Assembly (NCBI RefSeq): GCF_044748305.1
Contig: NZ_JBIVFT010000003.1
Location: forward strand, 186,001-250,000
Origin: Arthrobacter_E sp044748305
GTDB taxonomy: Bacteria; Actinomycetota; Actinomycetes; Actinomycetales; Micrococcaceae
Length of the DNA stretch: 64,000 nucleotides
Direction: 5' to 3'
In this document: positions 24,766 through 34,100 of the stretch, piece by piece
Numbering within the stretch: the stretch's first letter is position 1
Layout of the letters: the number at the start of each line of letters is the position of its first letter
Notes under the pieces: model-generated
The model's input: only the letters and a program-made list of their open reading frames with translations
Told to the model about the DNA's origin: nothing
Databases searched by the model: none
Position numbers and translations under genes: made by a program

Positions 24766-25776
24766 TCAGCTCACCGGCGCGGCGACCGAGGCGGCCGCCT
24801 CATGCTGCGCATCCCACCATTTCAGGACGCGCAAGGCCTTCAGAGTGACCCATCGCGAGGGCAGGCCAACGCCGTCGTCGAGAGTGAACCAGACCCGGCC
24901 CCGCAACTCGGAGTCGAGCAGCCAACGCCCGTCCTCCTGCCGGCGCGACCTGATGTGCTCCACCGCTTCCTGCATTCGCAGATCGGGAGCCTTCCCATCC
25001 CGGACCGCTGCGGACCGCAGATGATCCGCCGCACGCAGCACGTCATAGCGCCAACGCCTGGGGTAGCTCAGATCGAGATACTCACGATCCACCAGCTCGC
25101 CGGTACTGAGGCGGCGGAGCAGTGACCGTTCGAGCAGGTACTCCTCGCCGGCGGCACGGGCCGCAGACACCTCATCGCCGCCCTGGCCGGAGCGTTCCAC
25201 TTCCAGCAGCGCCTCCACGGCGTTGATCGTGGTGTCGAAGGAGGACCGCACGGAACCGTTCTCCCGTTCGCAGTTCCATCCGCCGTCGGGCTGCTGCTCA
25301 CGAAGCATCCACGCGGTCAGCTCCGTCAGTTCCAGGCCGAAGTAGCTACCGTCGGCCAAGGTCCGGGCATTGATGCAGGTGTCCACCTCGCCATCCCAGT
25401 ACCGTTGCCCTTCGTGGTCCCAGCGGGAATTCTCGCCCACCAGGCGCACGATCTCACGGATCCGTGGCATGCCGGGATCGAGACCGAATTCCCGGAGCTG
25501 AGTGAGGCAGTAGGTGGTCGCCGTCCAGGGCTGCCCCTCCTGGCGCCACAGCTCAGGCGTGAACCCCTCGGGCACGAAGGAACCTCCCGCCCACTGGCCG
25601 TCCTGCCCCGCGAGAGCGAGGAGCCGCGCGCCGTCACCATCGCTCGCGACCCGGAGCCGCTCAGCCCGCCACGCATCTTCCGGGACGTCCAGTAGATCCC
25701 GCATCACCTGCCAGCGCAGGGAGGGGTCGCCCTCCAGCAGCCACTGCGTCACCGCAGCTCCGTCGCCAGTCGCCAT
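24766..25776 (-). CDS. Prenyltransferase/squalene cyclase-like alpha/alpha-toroid protein
   Basis: 336 residues made of paired helices with QW-like repeats: EQQPDGGWNCERENGSVRSS near the middle and RRQEDGRWLLDSELRGRVWF near the C-terminus, plus DTTINAVEALLE. This is the alpha/alpha-barrel of terpene cyclases and prenyltransferase beta subunits, but I see no DxDD catalytic motif, so it may be a non-enzymatic or hydrolase-like relative. It is cytoplasmic with no membrane anchor. It is convergent with the acetyltransferase gene. Confidence 0.65.
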   Translation of the reverse strand: MATGDGAAVTQWLLEGDPSLRWQVMRDLLDVPEDAWRAERLRVASDGDGARLLALAGQDGQWAGGSFVPEGFTPELWRQEGQPWTATTYCLTQLREFGLDPGMPRIREIVRLVGENSRWDHEGQRYWDGEVDTCINARTLADGSYFGLELTELTAWMLREQQPDGGWNCERENGSVRSSFDTTINAVEALLEVERSGQGGDEVSAARAAGEEYLLERSLLRRLSTGELVDREYLDLSYPRRWRYDVLRAADHLRSAAVRDGKAPDLRMQEAVEHIRSRRQEDGRWLLDSELRGRVWFTLDDGVGLPSRWVTLKALRVLKWWDAQHEAAASVAAPVS

Positions 25777-25824
25777 CGCCGGTCACCGCCTCTCCGCCGT
25801 TTGCCGTTCTTTCCCTCATCAAAG

Positions 25825-25858
25825 GCCCAGGCCCCCTTGATTTCAAGGGGGCCTGGGC
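25825..25858 (-). terminator. Hairpin terminator after the osmoprotectant ABC operon
   Basis: 16-bp perfect stem (25825-25840 with 25843-25858) with GCCCAGGCCCCCTTGA arms, 40 bp beyond the stop of the binding-protein gene. On the minus strand it is followed by CCTTTGATG, with only a short T run. Confidence 0.7.
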
Positions 25859-25898
25859 GGATCCGGAGAAGTCACGCATCCTCAGTGAGGACTGCGGA

Positions 25899-26807
25899 TC
25901 AGCTCAGACCTTTGTCCTTCAGCCAGGCGGTGGCGATGTCGGCAGGCTGACGCTTGTCCACCGTGCTCTCGACGTTCAGCTTCACGAGCTCCTCGGTGGT
26001 GAGCTTCGCACTGACGGCATTGATCGCCTTGGACACCTTGTCCGCGACACCCTCGCTCGCGATCGGCACCACATTGGAGGACAGGATCATGTTCTTCGGA
26101 TCCTTCAGGGCGACCAGGTCGCCCTTCTCGAAGGCCGGATCGGCGGAGTAGATGTCAGCGACCTGCACGGTGCCGGCACGCAGGGCGTCGAGGGTGGTGG
26201 GACCGGTGGCGGAGAACGCGAGGTCCACGCCGTAATCCGTCTTGGCAGCGGCCGGACCGTACGGCCGCTTCTCGAACTCCGGTGCACCGCCGACCGTCAC
26301 TTTGCCGGGCATCTTGGCCAGGTCGGCGATGGTCTGCAGACCGTACTTGTCCGCATTCGCCTTGGTCACCGTGTAGGTGTCCTGATCCGCGGCCGGTGCG
26401 TAGTTCAGTGCCACGAGCCCCTTCGGCAGGGAGGACTTCAGCTCGGAGAAGACCGCGTCAGGACTCGTCGAGGACGTCTTTCCCTTGAGGTATTCCAGCA
26501 GGTTGCCGGTGTACTCAGGGAAGAGGCTGATCGCGCCGGACTTCACATCGGGCATGTACGCGTCACGCTGACCGATGTTGAAACGCCGGTCGACCTTCAC
26601 CCCGTCCTTCTCCAGGCTCTGCGCGTAGATCTCGGCGATGATCTCGTTCGAGTAGTACGCCTGGGACCCGATGACGACCGTGTCGCCCGAAGCAGCCGAA
26701 CCGCTCGACTGGTCCAGCGGGTTCCCCGATCCGCAGGCACTGAGTGCCAAGGTGGCGGCGAGCGCTGCGCCGGCAGCGGCGATACGGGCGATGCGAGTGG
26801 TGAACAT
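25899..26807 (-). CDS. opuCC: Osmoprotectant ABC transporter substrate-binding lipoprotein
   Basis: 302 residues. Lipoprotein signal with lipobox LALSAC near residue 25. The mature part is an OpuAC/ProX-like periplasmic-binding fold: VVIGSQAYYSNEIIAEIYAQ, then SLFPEYTGNLLEYLKGK (the YTG motif of the quaternary-amine binding family) and ATGPTTLDALRAGTVQVADIYSADP. It should capture glycine betaine, carnitine, choline or a similar compound outside the membrane. The ATG at 26807 follows AGAGAGGAACC. It is the last gene of a four-gene operon. Confidence 0.85.
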   Translation of the reverse strand: MFTTRIARIAAAGAALAATLALSACGSGNPLDQSSGSAASGDTVVIGSQAYYSNEIIAEIYAQSLEKDGVKVDRRFNIGQRDAYMPDVKSGAISLFPEYTGNLLEYLKGKTSSTSPDAVFSELKSSLPKGLVALNYAPAADQDTYTVTKANADKYGLQTIADLAKMPGKVTVGGAPEFEKRPYGPAAAKTDYGVDLAFSATGPTTLDALRAGTVQVADIYSADPAFEKGDLVALKDPKNMILSSNVVPIASEGVADKVSKAINAVSAKLTTEELVKLNVESTVDKRQPADIATAWLKDKGLS

Positions 26808-26821
26808 GATGGTTCCTCTCT

Positions 26822-27589
26822 TCAATCTCTCTGCTGTCGGGGCACGGCCACCGTGGCGGGCCGCGGACGGGAAGTCACTCGGCGGCGCTCCCTGGGTTCT
26901 TCTTCACGTCGGGGGCCTCCTGCGGCACGCATCCCTGCGGGTACCGCGGCACGCTGGGCCAGAGCGAACAGGAGATCGACGATCAATGCCAGCCCGGCCA
27001 CCAGGATCGCACCGGCAAGCACCTGATCGAAGCTGCGGAGCGGGATGCCTTGGATGATCGGCCACCCGAGGCCTCCGAGGTTGACGTACGCGGCGATGGT
27101 GACGGTGGCGATCACCTGAAGCGTCGCCGCCCTCAGTCCGCCGATCAGCAACGGCAGCCCGAGGCGGAACTCGACCTTCCAGAACACCTGCCAGGGCGTC
27201 ATCCCCATGGCCCGGGCCGCGTCGATGACCCGCGGGTCGATCGCCTCGATACCGCTGTAAGCCCCGGCCAGCAGGGACGGGATGCCGAGCAGGACGAAGG
27301 TGACCAGCGCCGCCGCCGGGACCTGGAGGACACCGAACAGCAGCACCAGCAGGATCAGCAGGCCGAAGGACGGGATCGCGCGCGCCGCCCCGGAGAGCGC
27401 GACGGCGACTTCACGACCCCGGCCGGTGTGCCCGATCAGCCAGCCCGCGGGGACGGCGATGATCGCGGCGATCAGCACCGCGAGAACGGTGTAGAGCAGA
27501 TGCTGGCCGAACAGCACGGGCAGCGCGTAGGTGCCCGTCCACTGTTCAGGATCGAGCATCCAGCGGATCGCATCGGCGAAAAGATTCAT
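26822..27589 (-). CDS. opuCD: Osmoprotectant ABC transporter permease
   Basis: 255 residues, five or six membrane segments, with the EAA loop EAIDPRVIDAARAMGMTPWQVFWKVEF typical of OpuC permeases, split here as ARAMGMTPWQVF. A basic C-terminal tail (RREEEPRERRRVTSRPRP) extends beyond the family core. The start ATG overlaps the preceding permease stop (ATGA). The CB/CD assignment of the two permeases is by position only. Confidence 0.82.
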   Translation of the reverse strand: MNLFADAIRWMLDPEQWTGTYALPVLFGQHLLYTVLAVLIAAIIAVPAGWLIGHTGRGREVAVALSGAARAIPSFGLLILLVLLFGVLQVPAAALVTFVLLGIPSLLAGAYSGIEAIDPRVIDAARAMGMTPWQVFWKVEFRLGLPLLIGGLRAATLQVIATVTIAAYVNLGGLGWPIIQGIPLRSFDQVLAGAILVAGLALIVDLLFALAQRAAVPAGMRAAGGPRREEEPRERRRVTSRPRPATVAVPRQQRD

Positions 27590-28272
27590 GCGGACACCTC
27601 CGCCGCTTCGGACTTCCGCACGCGCCCGGCCCGCGGCCGTGAGACCCGCAGCCAAGGCATCAGCAACCGGCCCGCGAGCGCGAGCAGCAGATCGATCAGG
27701 ATCGCCAGCACGACGACGGCGGCGACACCGGCGAACACCTCCTCGACGAGCCTGCGGTCCAGGCCGTTGGTGAAGAGATAGCCGAGATTGGTGACACCGA
27801 TCAGTGTGCCCACGGTGGCGAGCGCGATGGTGCTCACCGCGGCCACCCGGATGCCGGCCAGGATCACCGGAGTGGCCAGGGGCAGTTCGACGGTCCAGAA
27901 GCGCCGGGCGGTGCCGTAGCCCATGGCGGTCGCCGCACGGCGCACGTCGGGGTCCACCGAGTCGAGGCCGTCGGCGACGGAACGGACCAGGATCGCCACT
28001 GCGTAGATCGTGAGTGCGATGACCAGGTTCGGTTCACTGGTGGCCTGGTACCCCAGCACGGCCGGCAGCAGGATCAGCAGCGCGAGGGACGGGATCGTGT
28101 ACAGCAGGCCGGTGAGCACGATGACGGGCCCACGCACGAGGCGGAATCGCCAGGCGAAGCGACCCAGCGGCACCGCCACCACGATGCCGAGCACGAGGGC
28201 GATCAGGCTCTGCCGGAGATGCACGCCGGTGAGGTTCAGGATGAGGCCGATGTTCTCGGCGATCCAGTTCAC
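27586..28272 (-). CDS. opuCB: Osmoprotectant ABC transporter permease
   Basis: 228 residues, about six membrane segments, EAA-type loop DSVDPDVRRAATAMGYGTAR. It pairs with the downstream permease to form the membrane channel. Start is GTG, overlapping the ATPase stop (GTGA). The tail ends in a basic cluster and EAAEVSA. Confidence 0.82.
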   Translation of the reverse strand: MNWIAENIGLILNLTGVHLRQSLIALVLGIVVAVPLGRFAWRFRLVRGPVIVLTGLLYTIPSLALLILLPAVLGYQATSEPNLVIALTIYAVAILVRSVADGLDSVDPDVRRAATAMGYGTARRFWTVELPLATPVILAGIRVAAVSTIALATVGTLIGVTNLGYLFTNGLDRRLVEEVFAGVAAVVVLAILIDLLLALAGRLLMPWLRVSRPRAGRVRKSEAAEVSA

Positions 28273-29120
28273 CGGGGCAGCCGATCCTGGGTGGCCTGCG
28301 CGCCGTCGTCGTCGATGAGCGCACCCTGAGCACGGCCCTCCGAATCGACCACCACCGTCCCCTGAGGCGTGTGCACCAGACGCAGGGCGCGCTTGCCGCG
28401 GTCCGCGCCGATGAACGCCGCGACGAAATCATCAGCGGGGTTCGCGAGGATCTCCTCCGGCGTGCCCTCCTGCACGATCCGTGCCCCGGCACCCAGGATC
28501 ACGATCCGGTCGCCCAGCAGGAAGGCCTCCTCGATGTCGTGGGTGACGAACACGACCGTCTTGCCCAGTTCGGACTGCAGCCGCAGGAGTTCCTGCTGCA
28601 GCTCGGCGCGGACGATCGGGTCGACGGCACCGAACGGCTCATCCATGAGCAGGATGTTCGGGTCCGCCGCGAGACCGCGTGCCACACCGACACGCTGCTG
28701 CTGACCTCCGGAGAGCTGGCTCGGGTACCGGTCCGCGAGCGACTGGGCGAGCCCGACGGTGTCCAGCATCTCCCGGGCACGGGCATGCGCGGCGCTCTTG
28801 GAGGCGCCGTTCAGCCGCATGACGGTGGCCACGTTGTCCAGGACCGTGAAGTGCGGCATGAGACCGGAGTTCTGCATGACGTACCCGATGCCCCGGCGCA
28901 GTTCGACCGGATCCCGGTCGAGCACGCTCGCACCGTCGATCTCCACCACGCCCGTGGTGGGTTCGACCATGCGGTTGATCATGCGGAGCAAGGTGGTCTT
29001 GCCCGAACCCGACGATCCGACCAGCACCGTGGTCTGGCGCGGGGGGATGACGAGATTGAAGTCCTCGACGGCGTGTGCACCACCGGGGAACGTTTTGGAG
29101 ACGGAGCGAAATTCGATCAT
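28269..29120 (-). CDS. opuCA: Osmoprotectant ABC transporter ATP-binding protein
   Basis: 283 residues. Walker A GSSGSGKTT (about 36-44), Q-loop in GYVMQNSGLMPHFTV, signature LSGGQQQRVGVARGLA, Walker B ILLMDEPFGAVD and switch HDIEEAF. The last 60 residues follow the nucleotide-binding domain but are too short for the two CBS domains of full OpuCA, so ionic-strength sensing by CBS is doubtful. First gene of the operon; ATG preceded by GAGGAAGGGCAGG. Confidence 0.87.
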   Translation of the reverse strand: MIEFRSVSKTFPGGAHAVEDFNLVIPPRQTTVLVGSSGSGKTTLLRMINRMVEPTTGVVEIDGASVLDRDPVELRRGIGYVMQNSGLMPHFTVLDNVATVMRLNGASKSAAHARAREMLDTVGLAQSLADRYPSQLSGGQQQRVGVARGLAADPNILLMDEPFGAVDPIVRAELQQELLRLQSELGKTVVFVTHDIEEAFLLGDRIVILGAGARIVQEGTPEEILANPADDFVAAFIGADRGKRALRLVHTPQGTVVVDSEGRAQGALIDDDGAQATQDRLPR

Positions 29121-29189
29121 CGGCCTGCCCTTCCTCAGGTCAATCCGACCCTACAGGGGGCCTCTGACATCCGCACGGAGGCGTACGGT

Positions 29190-30608
29190 TCATGCGGAGT
29201 CACGGCCGTAAGCCTCCAGCAGTCGCAGCCAGACCTCGCTCATCGTGGGATAGGAGGGCACCGCGTGCCAGAGACGCTTGACCGGCACCTCAGCTGCCAC
29301 CGCGATCGAGGCAGCGTGGATGAGTTCGGCGACCTCGGGCCCGACCATCGTCACTCCGAGCAGCACCTGCCGTTCCTCATCCACCACCATGTTCGCGCGA
29401 CCGCGGTAGCCGTCCTCGTGCAGCGAGGCTCCCGCCACCGAGGAGAACTCCACCTGCACCTCGCGGACCCGGCGCCCCGACTCGCGTGCGGCTGCCGAGG
29501 TGAGTCCGACGGCGGCCACCTCCGGCTGAGAGAAGACGACCTGGGGGACCGCCGAATGATCGGCGGTGGCCGCATGGCGGCCCCAGGCGCCGTCGTCGAG
29601 CGCATGCCCCTGGGCACGGGCGACGATGGCATCGCCCGCCGCACGGGCCTGGTACTTGCCCTGATGGGTCAGCAGCACCCGTCCGTTCACATCGCCGACG
29701 GCGTACAGCCAGTCGACCCCGGGCACCCGCAGGGTGTCGTCGGTTCCGATCGCCTCACCGGGTTTCAGCCCCACGGTCTCCGCTCCGATGTCCCCGCTGC
29801 GGGGGACCCGGCCGGTGGCGACCAGGATCTCGGCCGCCCGCACCTCCCCGTCGTCGGTGGTCACGGTGACGCCGTCGGCTCCGCGCGTGACGCTCTTGGT
29901 CTGCGCGCCGAGGCGTACATCCACACCGAGCGCCCGCAGGCCGTCGGCCACCAGTTCCCCGGCGAACGGTTCCACTCCGCCGAGCAAGCCGCTACGGGCC
30001 AGCACGGTCACCGTGGAACCGAGTGCCGCATACGCCGTGGCCATCTCCACGGCCACCACACCACCGCCGATCACCACCAGTGACGACGGCACCTCCTGGG
30101 CGCTCGTGGCCTCACGGCTGGTCCAGGGGTGCGCCTCCCGGAGCCCGGGGATTCCGGGGACCGCGGCGTCGGAACCCGTGCTGACGGCGACCGCGTGGCG
30201 GGCCGTGAGTGTCCGCTCCCCGCCGTCCGGCGTCGTCACCGTCACCTGACGCACACCGCTGAGGCGACCGTGCCCGCGGACGAGGTCGATCCCTGCGCCG
30301 CTCAGCCACTCGGCCTGGCCGTCGTCCTTCCAATGGCTGGTGAATTCGTCGCGTCGCGCCAGCACCGCCGCGACGTCGAGGTCCCCCGTCACAGCCTCCG
30401 CACTTCCGGCGACGTGACGGGCCGATCGGAGTGCCTGCGGGGAACGGAGCAGCGCCTTGGACGGCATGCAGGCCCAATAGGAGCACTCGCCCCCGACGAG
30501 TTCGCTCTCCACGATCACGGCGCTGAGCCCGCCTTGCACGGCGCGATCCGCCACGTTCTCCCCCACCGGGCCTCCGCCCAGCACGATCAGGTCATACTCG
30601 TCACTCAT
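29190..30608 (-). CDS. Pyridine nucleotide-disulfide oxidoreductase (Lpd/MerA-like)
   Basis: 472 residues. FAD-binding LIVLGGGPVGENVADRA at the N-terminus, redox-active disulfide in GGECSYWACMPSK (CxxxxC near residues 41-46), NAD(P) site VVIGGGVVAVEMATAYAALG, and a C-terminal dimerisation domain starting near VVFSQPEVAAVGLT. The C-terminal His-Glu pair expected in Lpd is not in its usual HAHPT/E form: the sequence ends HAVPSYPTMSEVW, so it is probably a reductase of unknown substrate and not the E3 of the dehydrogenase complex. It is 69 bp upstream of the osmoprotectant operon on the same strand. Confidence 0.82.
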   Translation of the reverse strand: MSDEYDLIVLGGGPVGENVADRAVQGGLSAVIVESELVGGECSYWACMPSKALLRSPQALRSARHVAGSAEAVTGDLDVAAVLARRDEFTSHWKDDGQAEWLSGAGIDLVRGHGRLSGVRQVTVTTPDGGERTLTARHAVAVSTGSDAAVPGIPGLREAHPWTSREATSAQEVPSSLVVIGGGVVAVEMATAYAALGSTVTVLARSGLLGGVEPFAGELVADGLRALGVDVRLGAQTKSVTRGADGVTVTTDDGEVRAAEILVATGRVPRSGDIGAETVGLKPGEAIGTDDTLRVPGVDWLYAVGDVNGRVLLTHQGKYQARAAGDAIVARAQGHALDDGAWGRHAATADHSAVPQVVFSQPEVAAVGLTSAAARESGRRVREVQVEFSSVAGASLHEDGYRGRANMVVDEERQVLLGVTMVGPEVAELIHAASIAVAAEVPVKRLWHAVPSYPTMSEVWLRLLEAYGRDSA

Positions 30609-30797
30609 TGCGGCGCCGCCTCTTCCGGGTCAGTGATGATGCCTGCGCGGCGCCCGGATTCCGGAGCGCCCCTGGTCTTCCGAGCTCCCGCCGGCAGCAC
30701 GCGCGTTCCGCGTGGTGCCACCGGCTCATTCCACTCAAGCCGATGCCTTCACCCGCCGTCAACAGGGCTGATACGCCGACGCACCGGTGCCGAGCCA

Positions 30798-31760
30798 TCA
30801 TTTGCGTCGTTTGAGCTCCCGGAACTGCTGACTCCACTCGCGCCGGGCGGCGCGTTCCTCGGACCGCGGCTTCGCTTCCAGGCCTCTGGACCGGCCGCGC
30901 GGGAGGGCCTTCCACCCGGCGTCAAGCACCAGAAGAGCACGCTCGGTATGAGCCGCGTTGCGCAATTGCAGCGCCGTCCCCTTGCGCCGGAGCACCTCGG
31001 CGAGAGTTGCTTCGGCGTCCTTGAACCGTCCCGTCTGCCGCTGAGCCCTCGCTCTGAGAAGCAGGAGCGCGGCGCTGAGCTCATCCCCGTTGCGGGCGCC
31101 CTCACTCAGCCCGATGACCGAGCCGTAGTCCTCCTGCAGGCTCGCCAGCTGTGCGAGGGCGAGAGCCTTGGCCGGTGAATGAGGCACCTGCTCAAGCTGC
31201 TCGACGGCGGCGGACACCTCGCCCACCTCACGCAGGGCGTGCGCGGCGGCGTAACGCAGGGCCTCATCCGAGTACAGGATGCGGGCGGCGAGCCCCTCAG
31301 AGAGCTCCACCTCGATGACCAGGCCGAGGAGGTGGCGTTCCATGAAACGGTGCGCGGTGTCGTCCACCAGCGTCGCCTGGCCACGGCGTAACAGCTCCAC
31401 CGCCTGGGGATACTGCCGCGCCTGATACGCCCGGAGCCCGGCCAGGACATAGCAGAGCCCGGCGAAGCCACTGTGGGTGCGGGCCAGCTGGATGAGACGC
31501 TCGGGCCCGCCGCCGGCACCGAGCTCGGCGTGCAGCGCCTTCGCGAACTTCCCGGAGAACCCCGGAAGCCTGCCGGGCCCCTCCCGGAAGGTGAAGCGAT
31601 TCACGGGGTCCAGGCCCCGGGAGGCCCGGATCCGTTCTCCCAGGCCACCGGCCAGCTTCCGCACGGAGACCTGGAACACCACACCGACGAAGGGCGTGAT
31701 GTCCCGCCGCTCCCGGTGGACCGAGTGCGGTGGAGGACCCTGTGGCGACGGGGTGTTCAT
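30798..31760 (-). CDS. Hypothetical protein with TPR-like helical repeats
   Basis: 320 residues. From about residue 95 the sequence is a run of paired helices (YVLAGLRAYQARQYPQAVEL, then AAAHALREVGEVSAAVEQLE and RARAQRQTGRFKDAEATLAE) consistent with degenerate tetratricopeptide repeats. The N-terminal 90 residues are not recognised and the C-terminus is very basic (RSEERAARREWSQQFRELKRRK). It may be a scaffold or nucleic-acid-associated protein. It follows the MFS gene by 5 bp on the same strand. The 189 bp beyond its stop shows nothing I can name. Confidence 0.55.
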   Translation of the reverse strand: MNTPSPQGPPPHSVHRERRDITPFVGVVFQVSVRKLAGGLGERIRASRGLDPVNRFTFREGPGRLPGFSGKFAKALHAELGAGGGPERLIQLARTHSGFAGLCYVLAGLRAYQARQYPQAVELLRRGQATLVDDTAHRFMERHLLGLVIEVELSEGLAARILYSDEALRYAAAHALREVGEVSAAVEQLEQVPHSPAKALALAQLASLQEDYGSVIGLSEGARNGDELSAALLLLRARAQRQTGRFKDAEATLAEVLRRKGTALQLRNAAHTERALLVLDAGWKALPRGRSRGLEAKPRSEERAARREWSQQFRELKRRK

Positions 31761-31765
31761 ACGGA

Positions 31766-33076
31766 TCAGTCCACGCCTTTGATCCGCACCACGAACACCG
31801 CACCCAGCAGACCGATCACGGCCGCCGCGATGTACAGCGAGAGATAGCCGCCCCAGAGGGTCACGAACGGCCAGGCGATGACGGGCGCGATCACCTGCGG
31901 GAGCGAGTTCGCGATGTTGATGACGCCCAGATCCTTGCCGCGGTCGCGGGCCTCCGGGAGGATCTGGGTGATGAGGGCGAAGTCCACGGCCAGATAGGCT
32001 CCGAAGCCGATCCCGAGGACGGCCGCGCCCACCAGTCCGCCGGCCCAGCTCGGCGAAAAAGCAAGAATCAGCGCGGAGACGGCGATGATCACGGAGGAGA
32101 GGATGACCATGGGCTTCCTGCGCCCCATACGGTCACTGATCCGGCCGCCGATGACGCTGGTGATGATCACGAACACGGCGTAGAGGCCGGTCAGGATCAG
32201 GACTCCGGTCTCGGCCGGGATCCCTTCGGTCTCCTGCAGACGTACGGCGTCGGTCAGGAAGAAGAGCAGGTACAGGGTGATCATGTGATTGCCGATGTTC
32301 ACCAGGAGGCGGGTGATCCAGGCCCAGCGGAAGTCGGCGATGGCCAGCGGCCTGATGAACCCGAGCAGGAAGTCTCCCCAGGCCAGAGGAGGCACGGCCC
32401 CGCGCTGGATCGGTTCGTCTCCTGAGCGGAGCGCGTAGAGCACGACGCCGAGGACGAGCGCCAGCGCTGCCAGTGCGTACCCGAGGAAGAGGTTTCCGCT
32501 GACGACGGCGGCGATCACCGCTCCCAGCAGGATGCCGACCGTCTGGCCCATGGCGGCCAGTCCACCCACGGTGCCGCGGCGAGCCACGGGAACCCGGTCA
32601 GGGACGGCGGCCGTGATGGCGGCATAGGCGCCGTTGCAACCGGCCTGGACCAGACACCACGCCAGGGTCATGAGGGCGACGTCCGGCGCCCCGTCGATGG
32701 CCAGGAGGGCAAGTGCACCGACGACGGCGCCGCCCACCACCCAGGGGACGCGACGGCCGAAGCGCCCCGCCGTACGGTCGCTCAGGGCACCGAACAGCGG
32801 GTTCGCCACGAGAGACACCGCGGCACCGCATCCCGTGACGATGGCCAGGATGCCCTCCTTCTGGCCCGGATCCAGCTGAGCGGCCTGCAAGCCGAGAAGC
32901 ACCTGCAAAGGGGCGAAGAAGGCGGCATTGATGCCCAGATTCACGAGGACCACGCCCGTGATCCACAAGGGTGTCACGGGGCTCCGCGGCTCTTCCCCGG
33001 CCGTCGGCGTTCCCTGGCCGGACGAGTCCCGGCCTGTCGGGTCCGCGCCGGACGGCACTGGCTGGGCAATGGACAT
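31766..33076 (-). CDS. MFS transporter (GPH/SLC45-like sugar porter type)
   Basis: 436 residues, 12 membrane segments after a 30-residue polar leader. FGALSDRTAGRFGRRVPWVVG between segments 2 and 3 is the motif of the glycoside-pentoside-hexuronide/SLC45 group, and GGRISDRMGRRKPMVI repeats it in the second half. A sugar or glycoside substrate is likely but unproven. ATG preceded by GAGGAAGCGCGC. Cotranscribed with the TPR-like gene. Confidence 0.78.
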   Translation of the reverse strand: MSIAQPVPSGADPTGRDSSGQGTPTAGEEPRSPVTPLWITGVVLVNLGINAAFFAPLQVLLGLQAAQLDPGQKEGILAIVTGCGAAVSLVANPLFGALSDRTAGRFGRRVPWVVGGAVVGALALLAIDGAPDVALMTLAWCLVQAGCNGAYAAITAAVPDRVPVARRGTVGGLAAMGQTVGILLGAVIAAVVSGNLFLGYALAALALVLGVVLYALRSGDEPIQRGAVPPLAWGDFLLGFIRPLAIADFRWAWITRLLVNIGNHMITLYLLFFLTDAVRLQETEGIPAETGVLILTGLYAVFVIITSVIGGRISDRMGRRKPMVILSSVIIAVSALILAFSPSWAGGLVGAAVLGIGFGAYLAVDFALITQILPEARDRGKDLGVINIANSLPQVIAPVIAWPFVTLWGGYLSLYIAAAVIGLLGAVFVVRIKGVD

Positions 33077-33174
33077 GCGCGCTTCCTCAATCCCCCTGAG
33101 GTTCCTCGCCCAGCGTCGGAACGGCGGGCCTGTCGTGCCTCATCCTATGACGGGCCCGGCCGCAGCGCGCGCGT

Positions 33175-33909
33175 TCAGGCCTTCCAGTAGCCGAGGGCGT
33201 CGAGCCGCTCGCGGGGAAGCCGGTGCCGGGAGCGGAGTTCGCGGGAGAGCGCCCTGAAACTTGCGGTCTCGCAGGCGATCCACACGAAATCGTGCTCCGG
33301 GTCCAGGGCATCCTCCCCTTCGTTCCAGGCCTGGCTCACCTCCTCGACCAGGCGGCGACCGCCGTCCTCCCGGGGTACCCAGCGGAGGCGGTCCTGAGGC
33401 CGCAGGCGGAGCGGGATGTCGCCGTCGCTCTCGTGCTGGCGTTCCAGGACGACGACGGCGGGAGTGCCGCCGAGCGAGTCGAGCAGCGAGTTCAGGCCCG
33501 GGACCGCGGCGGCGTCGCCGATCGCGAAGACCCGCCGTGGTGCCGGCTCGGGAAGCCGGAACCTGCTGCCCTGCACCGTCACGTCGAGGCGGTCCCCCGG
33601 GGAGGCCGTGCGGGCCCAGTCGGCGGCCGGGCCGGCGTGCAGGGCGAACTCGAGAGCGAAGGCACCGGTGGCCGGATCCTGATCCACCAGGGTGTAGGCC
33701 CGTTGGTGGCCGCGGCCGGCGTCAGGGAACCAGACCCTGATCCAGGCCGTGGGGTGGTTTCCTACGGCGGCGAGGAGTTCAGGGCCGGTGAAGTCGACGC
33801 GGAGATAGTCCTCCGTGATGCGGCGGCCGCCCGTCACCTCGACCTGGAAATCCTTGCCGCCGAATGCTTTGAGGACCACGCCCTCCCAGCTGTGCTTGAC
33901 CAGGGCCAT
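33175..33909 (-). CDS. Siderophore-interacting protein (ferric-siderophore reductase, SIP family)
   Basis: 244 residues. FAD-binding N-terminal barrel with RAYTLVDQD (the RxYT/S flavin motif) and DRLDVTVQGSRFRLP, then an NAD(P)H domain starting RRVFAIGDAAAVPGLNSLL and ending ACETASFRALSRELR...GYWKA, the usual SIP terminus. SIP proteins release iron from imported ferric siderophores by reduction in the cytoplasm. An IdeR/DtxR-like box lies 60 bp upstream, so iron starvation should induce it. ATG preceded by GGAGGACAGCAG. Confidence 0.87.
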   Translation of the reverse strand: MALVKHSWEGVVLKAFGGKDFQVEVTGGRRITEDYLRVDFTGPELLAAVGNHPTAWIRVWFPDAGRGHQRAYTLVDQDPATGAFALEFALHAGPAADWARTASPGDRLDVTVQGSRFRLPEPAPRRVFAIGDAAAVPGLNSLLDSLGGTPAVVVLERQHESDGDIPLRLRPQDRLRWVPREDGGRRLVEEVSQAWNEGEDALDPEHDFVWIACETASFRALSRELRSRHRLPRERLDALGYWKA

Positions 33910-33968
33910 CTGCTGTCCTCCGTCTCCGGGCTGAGTCTGCGGATCGGCCGATCCGAGCCATGCCGGAA

Positions 33969-33987
33969 TTAGGATAGCTTAACCTTC
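33969..33987. promoter_or_regulatory. IdeR/DtxR iron box
   Basis: TTAGGATAGCTTAACCTTC matches the 19-bp DtxR consensus at 14 positions, including both TTAGG and TAACCT halves. It is upstream of the siderophore-interacting protein gene. Confidence 0.65.
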
Positions 33988-34100
33988 CCTAATCGCACCG
34001 GCACGGCCCGGCTCCCCGAAGTGGCGTGAGTGCCGCATACCCGCGCTCAGGCGACATCAGGGCGCCGATCCAGCCCAGAGGGCACCCGCCCACGCGAGGT

